A stretch of DNA of 64,000 bases, taken from Chamaecyparis obtusa. Taxonomy: Eukaryota; Streptophyta; Pinopsida; Cupressales; Cupressaceae. Each line of letters opens with the position of its first letter. Position 1 is the stretch's first letter. The DNA lies in contig BSBK01001302.1 of assembly GCA_027943335.1 (NCBI GenBank), positions 1,747,501 to 1,811,500 of the forward strand. Direction: 5' to 3'. Below the pieces are notes generated by a model that was given only the letters and a program-made list of their open reading frames with translations, did no database searches and had not been told where the DNA came from. Below are positions 35,651-46,902 of this stretch, in pieces. Both the position numbers and the translations under genes were made by a program.

Positions 35651-36780
35651 GTGGTCCTTGGATAAGACTTCATTTATTCTTTCAACTTGTAGTTTGTACA
35701 TGCTTTCTTGAGCTATTCATTTGGCATGGTACTTGTTAAATTTAATATAATCTCATCTAATTTTAACTGTATAGGTCGAATATGTTATGAAATATCCATG
35801 GAAGTGTAGAGTCCCTAGATGGGAGGCATGGAACTATATCAAAATATTTAGACAAGACATAATTAATGCTTCAATGTGAATGAAGGGAGTATGAGTAAGT
35901 CCAAACATCATTGCATGCCCACCTTTCTTAATAATTTTCATAGTAAAAACTCATTCAATTATGCTTAATATAAATTTATTTATTTCTCCACTTCATGCAG
36001 GAATATCATATTGTCTAACTAGCCAAATCTAATCATAAAGTAATAATCATTTTACTTTTTTATTAGAATGCCAACTGATAGAAGAAAGAAGATTTTGGAA
36101 TTGGCAATACCAGACTTTAACATTTTGCAACATCAACACCATAATGAGCTCAAAATTCTATCCAAGTAAGGGAACTAACTATGTAGTACTTTATCCTTGT
36201 TTATATAAATTTCAAATTAACCTAGTTTAGGAGTTCATTGTTTTCCTTAAAATGCTAATAGGGTCAAATATTTTGGTTTTTGGGATAGATGGTGGAATGA
36301 GACAAAAGTGAAGGAACTAAGCATATTCAGGAAACAACATGTGGAGTTCTATTTTTTGCATGCATGTGGACTTTATGAGAAAGAATTCTCCGCAACTAGG
36401 ATTTTCTATGCTAAAGTGGGTGCACTCGTTACTCTTCTTGATGATATTTTTGACACATATGGAACCATCAATGAGCGTGTACCTTTTGCAACAGCTTTGA
36501 TCAAGTATGTTAATATATTATTATGATACCCTTTTCTTGTATATGTTGGTATTATTTGTGTAGATGTTATTTATTATAATTTTTATGTTAGGTGGGACAT
36601 GTCGATAATGAATCACCTTCCAGAATATATGAAAACTTGTTTCCAATTTGCCCAAAACATACATGGAAATAGCTTCAAACACAAAGAAGATACATGGCCA
36701 TGTGTGCAAAAGTGGATGCATGATGTTTTAAGTTATTCTATTGCTTGCTAAATTTAGTTTAGAGTTTGAATATTTGAAAA

Positions 36781-36905
36781 ATAGTACATTTTGATTTTAT
36801 TCAAGAAACCATTTGTTACTATAACTCTATTGGTAAATTCTTGATTTTGATTTAATTCAAGAAATCATTTGTTACTATAACTCTAATGGTGTATTATTGA
36901 TTTTA
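36781..36905 (+). repeat. Short tandem duplication in TPS intron 8
   Basis: TTGATTTTATTCAAGAAACC and TTTGTTACTATAACTCTATTGG are repeated after about 61 bases with few changes, inside the intron between exons 8 and 9. Confidence 0.65.
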
Positions 36906-37551
36906 AATTGAAGTGGAAGACTATTATTTTGGCACAACTTCAAGATGCAAAGTGGATTGCTCAAAATTATCTCCTAAGTTTGACTGAATATTTAAAAACT
37001 TTTGTACCATCTATGACAATTCTAGTGCTTGCATTATTTTCCATGCTTTTAATTGACACAAGTTTCCCTAATGATATTATTGAAAAAAATAATAAGTTCC
37101 AAAGTTGTGTTGCATGGGGTTGTCGACTAGTTGATGACTCCAAAGATTTTCAAGTACATATCTACTATTATGTAAATATTATTGATTCATTATCTATGAA
37201 GTATACATTCTAATAAAGACATGAAAATTTATTTTCAATGATTTTTTGAAGGATGAGAAAGAACATGGAGAGAGTGCATCCTGGATAGAGTGTTATACGA
37301 AGGACAATCCTGGAACTACAAGGGAGCAAGCTTTAGATCACGTCAAAATGCTTATCAAGTTAAATTTTGAAGAATTGATGAAATATTGTTTATTCTATGA
37401 GTATGACATACCAATTAGTTGCAAGAGATTATATTTTAATATGTATAGCTCTATAGCTTTCATTTGGAGGGACACAGATGGATTTTCAAAATCAAGCAAG
37501 GGTATTAGAGATGACATAATGAAGACTCTAATTGTACGTATATATTTTTAG

Positions 37552-38263
37552 AGTAGAAGTGAGACAAAATAATAGATTTATTTAGTACCATTCATATGTA
37601 TGTGATGTATTATATATTTATGAAATATATTTACGAGATATAACTTATAGGATTGTAAAGGAATGTGACAATTATACAATCATTAGTATATATTGTTTTA
37701 GAAATTTTTATTTTTTTTATCACAATTACCATCTATGGAATGTTGATTATTTAATTGACCTTATTTGACCCTACCATGTAATCTTTTATTAATAATATTT
37801 TAATATAAGATTAACAAATTATTTCTATAAATCTATTCAAACTATAATATTGATTGCATATACAGAGAATTAAAAAGACCACATAAAAGAAATAAATATA
37901 GATAATATTAGATTTAAAAGGTAAAATTAAAATGGATATATTTGAAAATAATTTATTTATTATTATAAATAAATCAAAATTGGAAAAAATATTCTTGATA
38001 CAAAGAAAATAAAATATAAAAGAAATAATTTCCAATCTTTTTAAGAAAGATTATTATAGGACATAAATTTTGAAAAAAAATCATTTTAACAAATACTATT
38101 AAATAATTTTTATAATTAATATTTTCTTATATGACTAAAATTTTACATTTAATATTTCATTTAGTTTCGAAAATATGTTGTTGTTTATAGTGATCTTGTC
38201 AACTTTTGAAAAAAAAGTTACAATTTTGTTCTTATTAATAGATGTTTATTGTGTTTTTTTTTA
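37552..38263. other. AT-rich flank downstream of the TPS pseudogene
   Basis: Very AT-rich, with no open frame bearing recognisable motifs. It presumably includes the old TPS 3' UTR. Confidence 0.4.
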
Positions 38264-40083
38264 ATCTATAAGAGACATAAGGGAATCATATCACATATAA
38301 TAAAGATTTTTTTTTAAAGTACATGCTTGAAAATAGGGATGCATAAAACAACCAAGGCATACCATTTGACAACGTGGACTACACCATTAAAACACATGCT
38401 AGACCTATCTTAACATGGGTCGTAGAACTTATTTAAATTCAAGAGTTTTACATTTTCTTGAATGATCTTAGTGTCATTTGGAGAGTTTTACATTCTCTTG
38501 AATGATCTTAGTGTCATTCGGATATTTTTTTGTGAGGATTGCTTCTTCACTTCTATCCAGTCCTAATTTTCTTCTAGGATAGGGATGCCCTTAAACAACA
38601 CATAGTAAGCTACTTTGAACCCTTATGTGGCATGTGTGGTCCCATTTCTATCAGGAATGCCTCTTCCCTTTCCCACATCATTTGTACTCTCCATTAATTT
38701 CAAACCCAAATTATTCTCACTTAGAAGCCCAACAAACTAATTTGATCTCATAAACCAAGACATTGGTTGCTAAAGTAAGGCAGACTATTCTCAAAGAGAT
38801 GTGAGTGAGGAATTTGAAGCAAAACAAATACAAAAATGGTTGTTGCAGTGACAACATTCAAAATTTTGAAAGAGTGTAAGGGGATTATGGTTAGAAATTA
38901 TAGTCGAAAGTGCTCTAGTTGATAGGTTTGCAAAATATGAAAGCATAGAGGTCTGTTTTTTCCACCTCCTTAGAGTTTTGACTAACAAACATGTACTAAG
39001 TTTTAATGGGCTGATCTACAATGATTTCCTATATATGGAAAGAGAATGAATTTTGTAAGATGATGGTTTTTTATTAGGGGAAAGACATGTTTTGAAGGGG
39101 CCCCAAAATCTTTTACAAATATGGTTTTTAGGGGAATTTGGAACGCCACATAAACAAACAACTACAAGAGATGAAGCATTACATAACAATAGTAGGCACA
39201 CAATAGATAAACATTAGCCTTGAAAGAAAAGAACAAACATAGTGTTATCTACAACAAACAAATAGAAGCCTTATAAGAAAGGATCATACAAAACACTAGT
39301 CGCACAAGTAAACACAAACAACACACAAAGTTATTTGAAAAGGCTCCCTTAACCTTGAGCAATAAACGAGGGTTTTAGCGAGCACCCTTAACCTTATGAC
39401 ATTAAACAATGGTTTTTTTGGGCACCCAAAACCTGACACATTTGGTTTTAACAAGGCTCCAAAAACCTTAAAATCTATAGACATAAAGATAAACCTTGAA
39501 GCACAGTTCGACCTTAGTTGAATCTTCCAAGCCATCCAAGGAAGGAAGAGGATCAAGGGGTTTTGAAAGGTTCCCCTAATGTTAAACTTGGGTTTAAACT
39601 GGCTCCCAAAACCAATAAGGGTTTTAAAGTGGCTCCTAGAACCACCCAACAACAAGTAGAAAGAGCATCCGACCCAGAAATCAACTCCTCAACTATAGCA
39701 CTCCTTTCCACTTCAACAAAAAAAAGGTTCCCACCTCAATAGGGATAGTGAGGGAAGAGAAAACCAACTAGAAATCCAACAACTAAAATAGTCTCGCTTC
39801 CTTGTAACTATAAAAAAAGATCAACCACATATAAAAACACTCCACCTCTCTCATCCAACAGATCTCCACCTCCATAGAAGACACTGCCACCTCAATAGAA
39901 ACCATAAGAGAGGAGAGAGGAGGAAGGAAGCAAAAGAAGCCAAAAACTCCAAATAGCTACATGAAGGAACCTCACCTCCATATAACTGAAGGAACCTCAC
40001 CTCCATTGAGGGACACTCCACCTCTAAAGGAGCATCATGGGAACAAAACTAGATACAACCACAAAGAGACCACAACAAAACTT
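38264..40083 (+). repeat. Direct duplication, unit 1 (about 1.8 kb)
   Basis: Starts CTATAAGAGACATAAGGG and is matched along its length by 40086-41413 plus 43039-43435, with few changes. It contains a local 40-bp tandem repeat (TTGAATGATCTTAGTGTCATT, about 38458-38520) and a CCACCTC-rich end. No coding capacity is recognised. It may be a tandemly duplicated unknown repeat. Strand is arbitrary. Confidence 0.7.
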
Positions 40084-43000
40084 TTATCTATAAGAGACAT
40101 AAGGGAATCGTGTCACATATAATAAATTTTTTTTTTTAAAGTGCATGCCTTGAAAATAGGGATGCATAAAATAACCAAGGCATACCATTTGACAACCTGG
40201 ACTACCCCGTTAAAACACATGCTAGACCTATCCTAACATGGGTCATAGAACTTATTCAAATTCAAGAGTTTAACATTTTCTTGAATGATCTTAGTGTCAT
40301 TTGGAGAGTTTTACATTCTCTTGAATGATCTTAGTGTCATTTGGAGATTTTGTTGAGAGGATTGCTTCTTCACTTCTATCCAATCTTGATTTTCTTCTAG
40401 GATAGGGATTCCCTTAAACAACACATTACTTTGAACCCTTATGTAGCATGTGTGGTCCCATTTCTATCAGGAGTGCCTCTTCCCTTTCCCACTCAATTTG
40501 TACTCTCCATTAATTTCAAACCCAAATTATTCTCACTCAGAAGCCCGACAAACTAATTTGATCTCATAAACCAAGACATTGATTGCTAAAGTAAGGTAGA
40601 CTATTCTCAAAGAGATGTGAGTGAGGAATTCGAAGCAAAAAAAATACAAAAATGGTTGTTGCAGTGGCAACATTCAGAGTTTTGAAAGAGTGTAAGGGGA
40701 TTATGGTTATAAATTATAGTCGAAAGTGCTTTAGTTGATAGGTTTGCAAAATATGAAAGCATACAGATCTATTTTTCCACCTCCTTAGAGTTTTGACTAA
40801 CAGACATGTACTAAGTTTTAATGGGCTGGTCTATAATGATTTCCTATATATGGAAAGAGAATGAATTTTGTAAGATGATTTTTTTTATTAGGGGAAAGAT
40901 AGGTTTTGAAGGGGCCCCGAAACCCTTTACAAATATATTTTTGAGGGGAATTTGGAACCCCTCATAAACAAAAAACTACTAGAGATGAAGCATTACATAA
41001 CAATAGTAGGCACACAACAGACAAACATCAGCCTTGAAAGAAAAAACCAAACATAGCACTATCTACAATAAACAAATATAATCCTTATAAGAAAGGATCA
41101 TACAAAGCACTAGTTGCACAAGTAAACACAAACAACACACATAGTTCTTTGAAAAGGATCCCTTAACCTTGAGCAATTAACCATGGTTTTACTGAGTACC
41201 CTCAACCTTATGACATAAAACAATGGTTTTTTTGGGCACCCAAAACTTGACACATTTGGTTTTAACAAGGCTCCAAAACCTTAAAATCTATAGACATAAA
41301 GATAAACCTTGAAGCACAGTTTGACCTTAGTTGAATCTGCCAAGCCATCCAAGGAGGGAAGAGGATCAAGGGGTTTTGAAAGGTTCCCCTAACCTTAAAC
41401 TTGGGTCTAAACTTGATAGGGAGAGGGGATGAACCAATCACAAGTTCATGCTACTTTGTCTATGTCTGAGACTCTAGGTGCCTTGAAAGTACACCAAATG
41501 GATCTCTAGGATCTTTTCCAAGCTAAGATCCCCTGATCCTGAACCCACTCTTCTATCTTGATAAAAAATTATCCTCACCAAAGTGCTAAGCTCTCATGCT
41601 GATTGAGGAACAGATAAACTCCACAAGCTTTCTTAGTGTCTTTCTTCACAACTTCTTACTCTCACCATGCAGGGTCATAAAGATGTTTTCAAACCTTCCA
41701 CGTTCTCTGATTCCATGCTTAGAACAACCCTAAACACTAAGCCTCTCTACTGATTCTTCATTTTCCCACCAAAATAGGGCTACAAGGAGGAAGCCCCAAT
41801 TAGCCCTCCTACTTCGAGAAATCAGGCTTTTACCCTAGTTTTCTCCACTGACCTCCACAAACCTTCTTTAGAGACTATCACTCATTTAGTGCAACCTTAG
41901 AGATTTTCTAGGTTTTGGGTCTCAGAAAGGTCGTACTATACTTGCACACCAATTGAGGGTTTGGAGGGTTTCTAGGCCTTTTCTAGGCTTATCTGTTCCT
42001 TAGTTTTGCTCAGTGCTTTGTAGGATTGGCCCAAGCTCCTCCTTTTCACCAAGGGATCTTAACTCACTCCCCTAACTATTCCACACCTTCTTGGTTCACC
42101 ATCTTCACAACCCTACCATTCACAAGCTCTGCAACAGTCAACTTCCCTAGCTGGGCTGGCTTATGCTCGCCTAGGGCAAGAGCTTAGAAATGCTTCCTCT
42201 TGTTTTGAAGGGCCCTCCTCTTGCACACATATAATACATTGAACCTACTCACTATCCCCAAATGGCCGTATTGATTCTATGGTGGGATAGTGAGCTACAT
42301 GGCTTACAAGTTCAACTGCTTGGTTCAAGACAGTAAACAGGCACACACAAACTAATTACAAACTTGGTAAAAGAAACCTAACTACACACAAATTACTAAA
42401 TCAAATCTACCACAAAAAAGTCTAACTACAATGCCAAACTGAGATAGATCAAGAATAGCACACAAATCCCTTCATTTCATTCACTGTTGTCTTTTTCATG
42501 TACAAAACAGTTACACCAGTCACCTGTCTGTACTCTCACACATCGTACTGGCAATTTTTAGGGTTTCTTATTTCATATATGGTCTTCTTAGGTCTCACCC
42601 TAGTATATCTAGGGTTCTCATTACATTAGAGGGAGTATCCACCATTTCAGGACATTTTGATAAATGTTGACAAGCAACTTTTCAAAAGTTACAAAGTTGC
42701 ACTTTGCAACTTTTGTAATTTTGTAATTTCTTACTTCATAAACCCATTTTAAGCCTTCTAAGGCTTATGACCCCTCTTAGTGGCAATATAAAGTACCTAG
42801 CCTTTGATTCCACTCTAAAACAACTCTAAAAATCCCAAATTGGATTACTAACTTCTACTAAGGACCCTGTTCTCCAAGGTGCCTATCAACTCCTAAGACC
42901 TTTTAAACCTCAACTAGCTTTGCCAAGTACAAAAAGAGGTCCTTAGACCTTTATTCTAATTACATAGCTCATTAAGAGAACCACACAACAAAAACTTAAA

Positions 43001-43435
43001 GCATTGGTGAGGGCCTTGTTCTAGGTGCCCCTGCACCAAAACTAGCTCCCAAAGCTAACATGGGTTTTAAAGTGTCTCCCATAACCACCCAAAAACAAGT
43101 AGAAAGAGCATCCCAACCAAAAATCAACTTCTCAACTGTAGCACTCCTTTACACCTCAACAAAAAAAGGTTCCCACCTCAATAGGGACGATGAGGGAAGA
43201 GAAAACCAACTAGAAATCCAACACCTAAAAAAGTCCCACTTCCTTGTAACTATCAACAAAGATCGACCACATATAGCAACACTCCACCTCTCCCATCTAG
43301 CAGATCCCCACCTCCATAGGAGACACCACCACCTCAATAGAAACCACAAGAGAGTAGGAAGGAAGAAAAATAAGCCAGAAACTCCAAACAACTACATGAA
43401 GAAACCTTACCTCTATTGGGGGACACTCCACCTCT
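40084..43435 (+). repeat. Direct duplication, unit 2, interrupted by a solo LTR and cut by a TIR element
   Basis: Colinear with unit 1 from CTATAAGAGACATAAGGG up to GGGTCTAAACT (41413), then an inserted 1625-bp LTR, then continuing at AGCTCCCAAAG. It stops at CACTCCACCTCTAA (43435), where unit 1 continues AGGAGCATCATGGG. Confidence 0.7.
41414..43038. mobile_element. Solo LTR with target duplication AAACT
   Basis: The sequence begins TGATAGGGAGAGGGGATG and ends CCCCTGCACCA, flanked by AAACT (41409-41413 and 43039-43043). Unit 1 has the unoccupied site GGTTTAAACTGGCTCCC at about 39593. There is no internal region, so it is a solo LTR, the product of recombination between two LTRs. The family is unknown; TGA...GAGAGGGGATGAACC resembles Copia LTR starts. 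Confidence 0.75.
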
Positions 43436-43890
43436 AAGGGCCCATTTGGTAGCGGGAATTAGAAAATGTTGCATTTGATCAAATGCTGGAAATGGTCAAA
43501 TGATGGATTTGATAATCTAGTTTTTCATTTTCGGATTATAGTTTGGACCGTTTGGTTGACCCGGAATATGAGCGAGAAGATGTATTTCCTCTGTTTGGTT
43601 CCACTTTTTGAAACTGGAATTGGAATTTGAGTATGATTTTTATTTAATTTTTTGAATTGTTTTAATACAATAATTTATTTTTTTATTTTATTTTATTTAA
43701 TAGAAAAAAATCATAAATATTTATTTTTTTATTTTATTTAATTTTATATAGAAAATCATAAATATTTTTTAATTTTTTTAATAAGGTTAATATTAAATTT
43801 TGTTTAATTTTATATTCAAAATCATAATGAAGTCATAAACAACAAAAATGTTCACAAGTTTATCAAAATATGTCCAATGTATCTACTTGA
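43436..43890. mobile_element. One terminus of a PIF/Harbinger-like TIR element
   Basis: GGGCCCATTTGGTAGCGGG begins exactly where the duplicated unit is broken, after TAA, a typical Harbinger target. Subterminal TAGTTTGGACCGTTTGGTTGAC and GGAATTGGAATTTGAG are shared with the element at 17336-18307. The opposite terminus and the other half of the host unit were not found, so the element is incomplete or deleted at its far side. It could be one end of the transposon whose proteins lie at 49634-54267, but that link is unproven. Confidence 0.5.
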
Positions 43891-45147
43891 TGTAATACCC
43901 CAAAAATGGGCTATAGGTTCATTAACCTCCTAGATCTTCAATTCGAATGAAATCGACACAAAAGTCCTAACCTAAGGCACATCTACACATCAAGTCATCG
44001 AAATCCTAATTTATTTTATCTTAATTCTGCATCAGAGAATATTCCTATTTTATCCTAATTATTCTTAATTTAATTATTATTTGGTGATAAATCCTATTTA
44101 TCCTAAAGTTGATTAATTAAATATGATGAATATTTAATTAATTAATTTCATTCTACCACTTAATTATTTAATTAGATTTAATTCTATTTATTTGTAATTA
44201 TATTATTTAATTTTGACAATAAATCAAATCTCCTATGAATAATTGATTAAATATTTATTTAATTGATTAAATCCAAGTTGTCAATATTTAATAATATAGT
44301 TTTGAATAAAAGTTTGATTAAAATAATTGATTAACCCACAAATCAATTATTTTTAAATTTAAAATCAATTAAGTTGAAGATAAATCACGTTATTTATTTA
44401 ATTAATTCATGATTATTTGTGCACATTCAAAAAGAAGTTAAACTTTAAATCATAAAATCAATTCAAGTTGTTATCTTTTCGAAACTCAACATCTATTTTG
44501 AGTTCAAAGTTGATCTAAACTTCTGATTTGAGTTAAAAAGTTGTTCTTGCATGATTTTGCATGATTTTATGAGTTATCTATTTCTAATTTCTTGTTAACT
44601 TAAAAATCAACCTGAGTTCATCAAGAGTGATTTATGACTTTTTCCATGCACCCTCAAGCCCTGGATTTCTATAAAATCAAGGCTCAGCTCTTTACAAATC
44701 ATCCACAGAATTTGCATACTTACTCTGGCGAATTGACATCAGAGGAATCATCAAGCTTCTTGCGAATCAATGTTTTGTGAGATCAATCTTGTTTTCAATT
44801 CATTCTAGTTTCATATTTCATATCATTGTTAGCTTAATTTGCATATCATTTCAATCCATTTAGATTAATTTATTATCAGTTTTTCTCATCTTATTGCATC
44901 AAAAATAAATAAAAATAGATTAATTTGCATTCATATTTTATTGCTTTCATCATTTAAATCCTTCGTTTAGGTGTTGCATTGTCACTGATCTCGGTCTAAT
45001 ATGAGAATACCATACTCCCACCTACTAGAAGGTAGTAAATCATCTGGTTAGCTATATTGTTCTTATTTGCATATTTTGATTTTTGCTAACCTCTAATGTT
45101 TTACTGAAGTGTTGTGTCTACAGCTAGGTACAAAATTCACACACACA
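43891..45147. mobile_element. Solo LTR with target duplication CTTGA
   Basis: It starts TGTAATACCCCAAAAATGGG, a start often seen in Ty3/gypsy LTRs, and ends TTCACACACACACA. It is flanked by CTTGA (43886-43890 and 45148-45152). AT-rich with no coding region and no primer site. The right border falls in a CA repeat, so a shift of a few bases is possible. Confidence 0.6.
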
Positions 45148-45190
45148 CTTGAAATAATAAAAAACTTCATGTATCTACAATAGCCCTCTG

Positions 45191-45720
45191 TTAACCACAT
45201 TTACGCGTATGGTCCCAACAAAGTAGTGCGCAAACTACACAAAAAAGGCATCGCAGAAACATGATTTCTACTTTCACCATTGAAGCAATCTTGGCGGCAC
45301 TATTTGCCTCTCGAGCCTTGCACAAGTTGTAGTCATTTCCTACATTAGGTACAAATGTAGATGGAGTAGACATAAATGTGGTTTCATCAACCCACCGAAA
45401 ATATTGACATCCACTATTTCCCTGCAATACCAAATCTACATCAGTTCTTCCTAAAATGATTAGTTGTCACATTATTTATAAACATAAAATATAATTACAT
45501 ATCCAGACCTTTTTCCTATTTGGGCAACACCAAATTGACGCCCATGATTACTTTTTGTGCATGATGTCCTCAACATGCATGGCCCAACACTGCATTGACA
45601 CATAGGCACATTCACTAAAGTCATCAACACTATAACGATAAATATTGCATTGACATTATTTTGTTCATTCATACTAATTATAATTACAATAAAAAGCAAC
45701 ATACTAAGGTAGACTTGCAC
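45191..45720 (-). pseudogene. GRF-type zinc-finger fragment
   Basis: The minus-strand frame 45720-45472 contains VPMCQCSVGPCMLRTSCT followed by NHGRQFGVAQIGKRSGY. After about 45 bases the next frame (45433-45191) begins VLQGNSGCQYFRWVDETT. Together they give the order C-x-C...GRQF...C-x2-F-x-W-x-D of a GRF zinc finger split by an intron-sized gap. The Cys expected in the middle (usually CP) is missing (VAQ). Such proteins bind nucleic acid. No complete gene is visible, and the rest of the protein is unrecognised. Confidence 0.45.
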
Positions 45721-46289
45721 ATTTTTTGTCTAAGTTGAAGTCTTTGGTTTAAATCACTGGACACTCAAAACAAAATGACAAACCAAAGACAACGATGCAA
45801 TAAAAATCAATTACTAAGGAACTAGTTATAATTGCAATAAAAAGAAACATACTAATGTTCAACATGAGAATATTCAATGAGTCTGCTACTTTTATTTTCA
45901 TTTTTACAATTCCTCTCATAACTTCTTCTCTGCTTAAAACAATTGGGAGTTCCCGGGAAAGATGAAATGGTGTCGGCCTATACCCTTTTCGGGTCTGGGA
46001 GGATAGTGGTTTTGTGATCCACGACTTTGATTTCTCTCGAATCAAGTACTGCTTGCATGATCATCTACAACTACTATGCTTCTTGGTCGTGGCCACTTCC
46101 TGCGCAACTAATTTCTTATCTTCTATCTTCGTTGCCCTACATTCTTTGTCCTTGTTATATGTTGACTAGACTTGAATTGAGGGACATCAAAGCCGTTGAT
46201 CTCTCACTGCTATATTTCTAGGCCTGAAAAGGGCATAGTATAGTACAATCATCTTACTCGGGTACTACAAATAGTTTGAAGCAGTGAAG

Positions 46290-46902
46290 AAGTAATGAGA
46301 GTTCATTCAAATACACTTCATAAAATTTTAGAAACTCCACATAATCAAATCTACTCTAACAATCCATGGTTGATTAAAGAGACTTTTTATTTGAAACTGA
46401 AAGGATCTAATAACACATCTATACTCATATATAGAAGATGGGGAAGAACAAAATCCAACAATGAAATGGTGGTGTGAAGACACACTGTGCAAAGTTCCCG
46501 TAATAAATGTAATACACCAAGGAGTAACATCAGAAATATGTGTAGTCATCAGAAATATAGATTGTAAGTTGAAATCATGAACAACATATGAGTGGCAAAT
46601 AAGTAATGAGAGTTCATTCAAATACACTTCATAACATTTTAGAAACTCCACATAATCAAATCTACTCTAACAATCCATCGTTAATTAAAGGGACTTTCTA
46701 TTTGAAACTAAAAGGATCTAATAACACATCTATACTCATATATAGAAGATGGGGAAGAACAAAACCCAACAACGAAATGGTGGTGTGAAGACATGCCGTG
46801 CAAAGTTCCCATAATAAATGTAATACACCAAGGAGTAACATCAAAAATATGTGTAGTAATCAGAAATATAGATTGTAAGTTGAAATCATGAACAACATAT
46901 GT
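46290..46902. repeat. Tandem duplication, unit 311 bp
   Basis: AAGTAATGAGAGTTCATTC at about 46290 recurs 311 bases later and both copies run to GAAATCATGAACAACATATG. The two 60-codon frames at 46295 and 46606 are just this repeat read twice and are not genes. Confidence 0.8.

Larger units (their letters stand above)
33930..37551 (+). pseudogene. Ten-exon terpene synthase pseudogene (gymnosperm TPS-d type)
   Basis: Exons by eye: 33930-34070, 34135-34343, 34738-34853, 34983-35272, 35775-35875, 36067-36165, 36262-36504, 36592 to about 36725, 36914-37153, 37252-37551. All introns have GT...AG ends and compatible phases, and the ten-exon layout is that of conifer TPS genes. Motifs: RR(x)8W at residues 21-31 (RRRAEFHPNVW); LGIDRQF; ITALGFRILRLNGY; MKYPWKCRVPRWEAWNYI; ILELAIPDFNILQ; VTLLDDIFDTYGTINERV with the metal-binding DDxxD intact; and VDDSKDFQ joined to DEKE as the NSE/DTE site, with Asp where Ser/Thr is usual. 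The N-terminus lacks a plastid transit peptide, so a cytosolic, sesquiterpene-like enzyme is the likely ancestor. TAA codons at 34306-34308 (exon 2, where Gln is expected) and 35249-35251 (end of exon 4) disable it. The exon 5 and exon 8 donors are weak. Predicted length is about 620 residues. Confidence 0.85.

Noticed and set aside
35876..35900. Stop codon TGA in TPS exon 5 as a third nonsense mutation
   Set aside because: Using a donor GT at 35876 ends the exon before the TGA and gives the right phase for exon 6, so no stop is needed.
36725..36914. Frameshift between TPS exons 8 and 9
   Set aside because: A donor at about 36726 (after CATGAT) gives matching phase, and the second TPS copy has the same exon 9 start, so a frameshift is not required, although the donor is weak.
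39296..43437. Open frames in the 1.8-kb duplicated units
   Set aside because: They are short, repeated between the two units with disrupting changes, and lack any recognisable domain.
46295..46788. Two near-identical 60-codon frames as a duplicated gene
   Set aside because: They are one 311-bp tandem repeat; the frames have no motif and are short.
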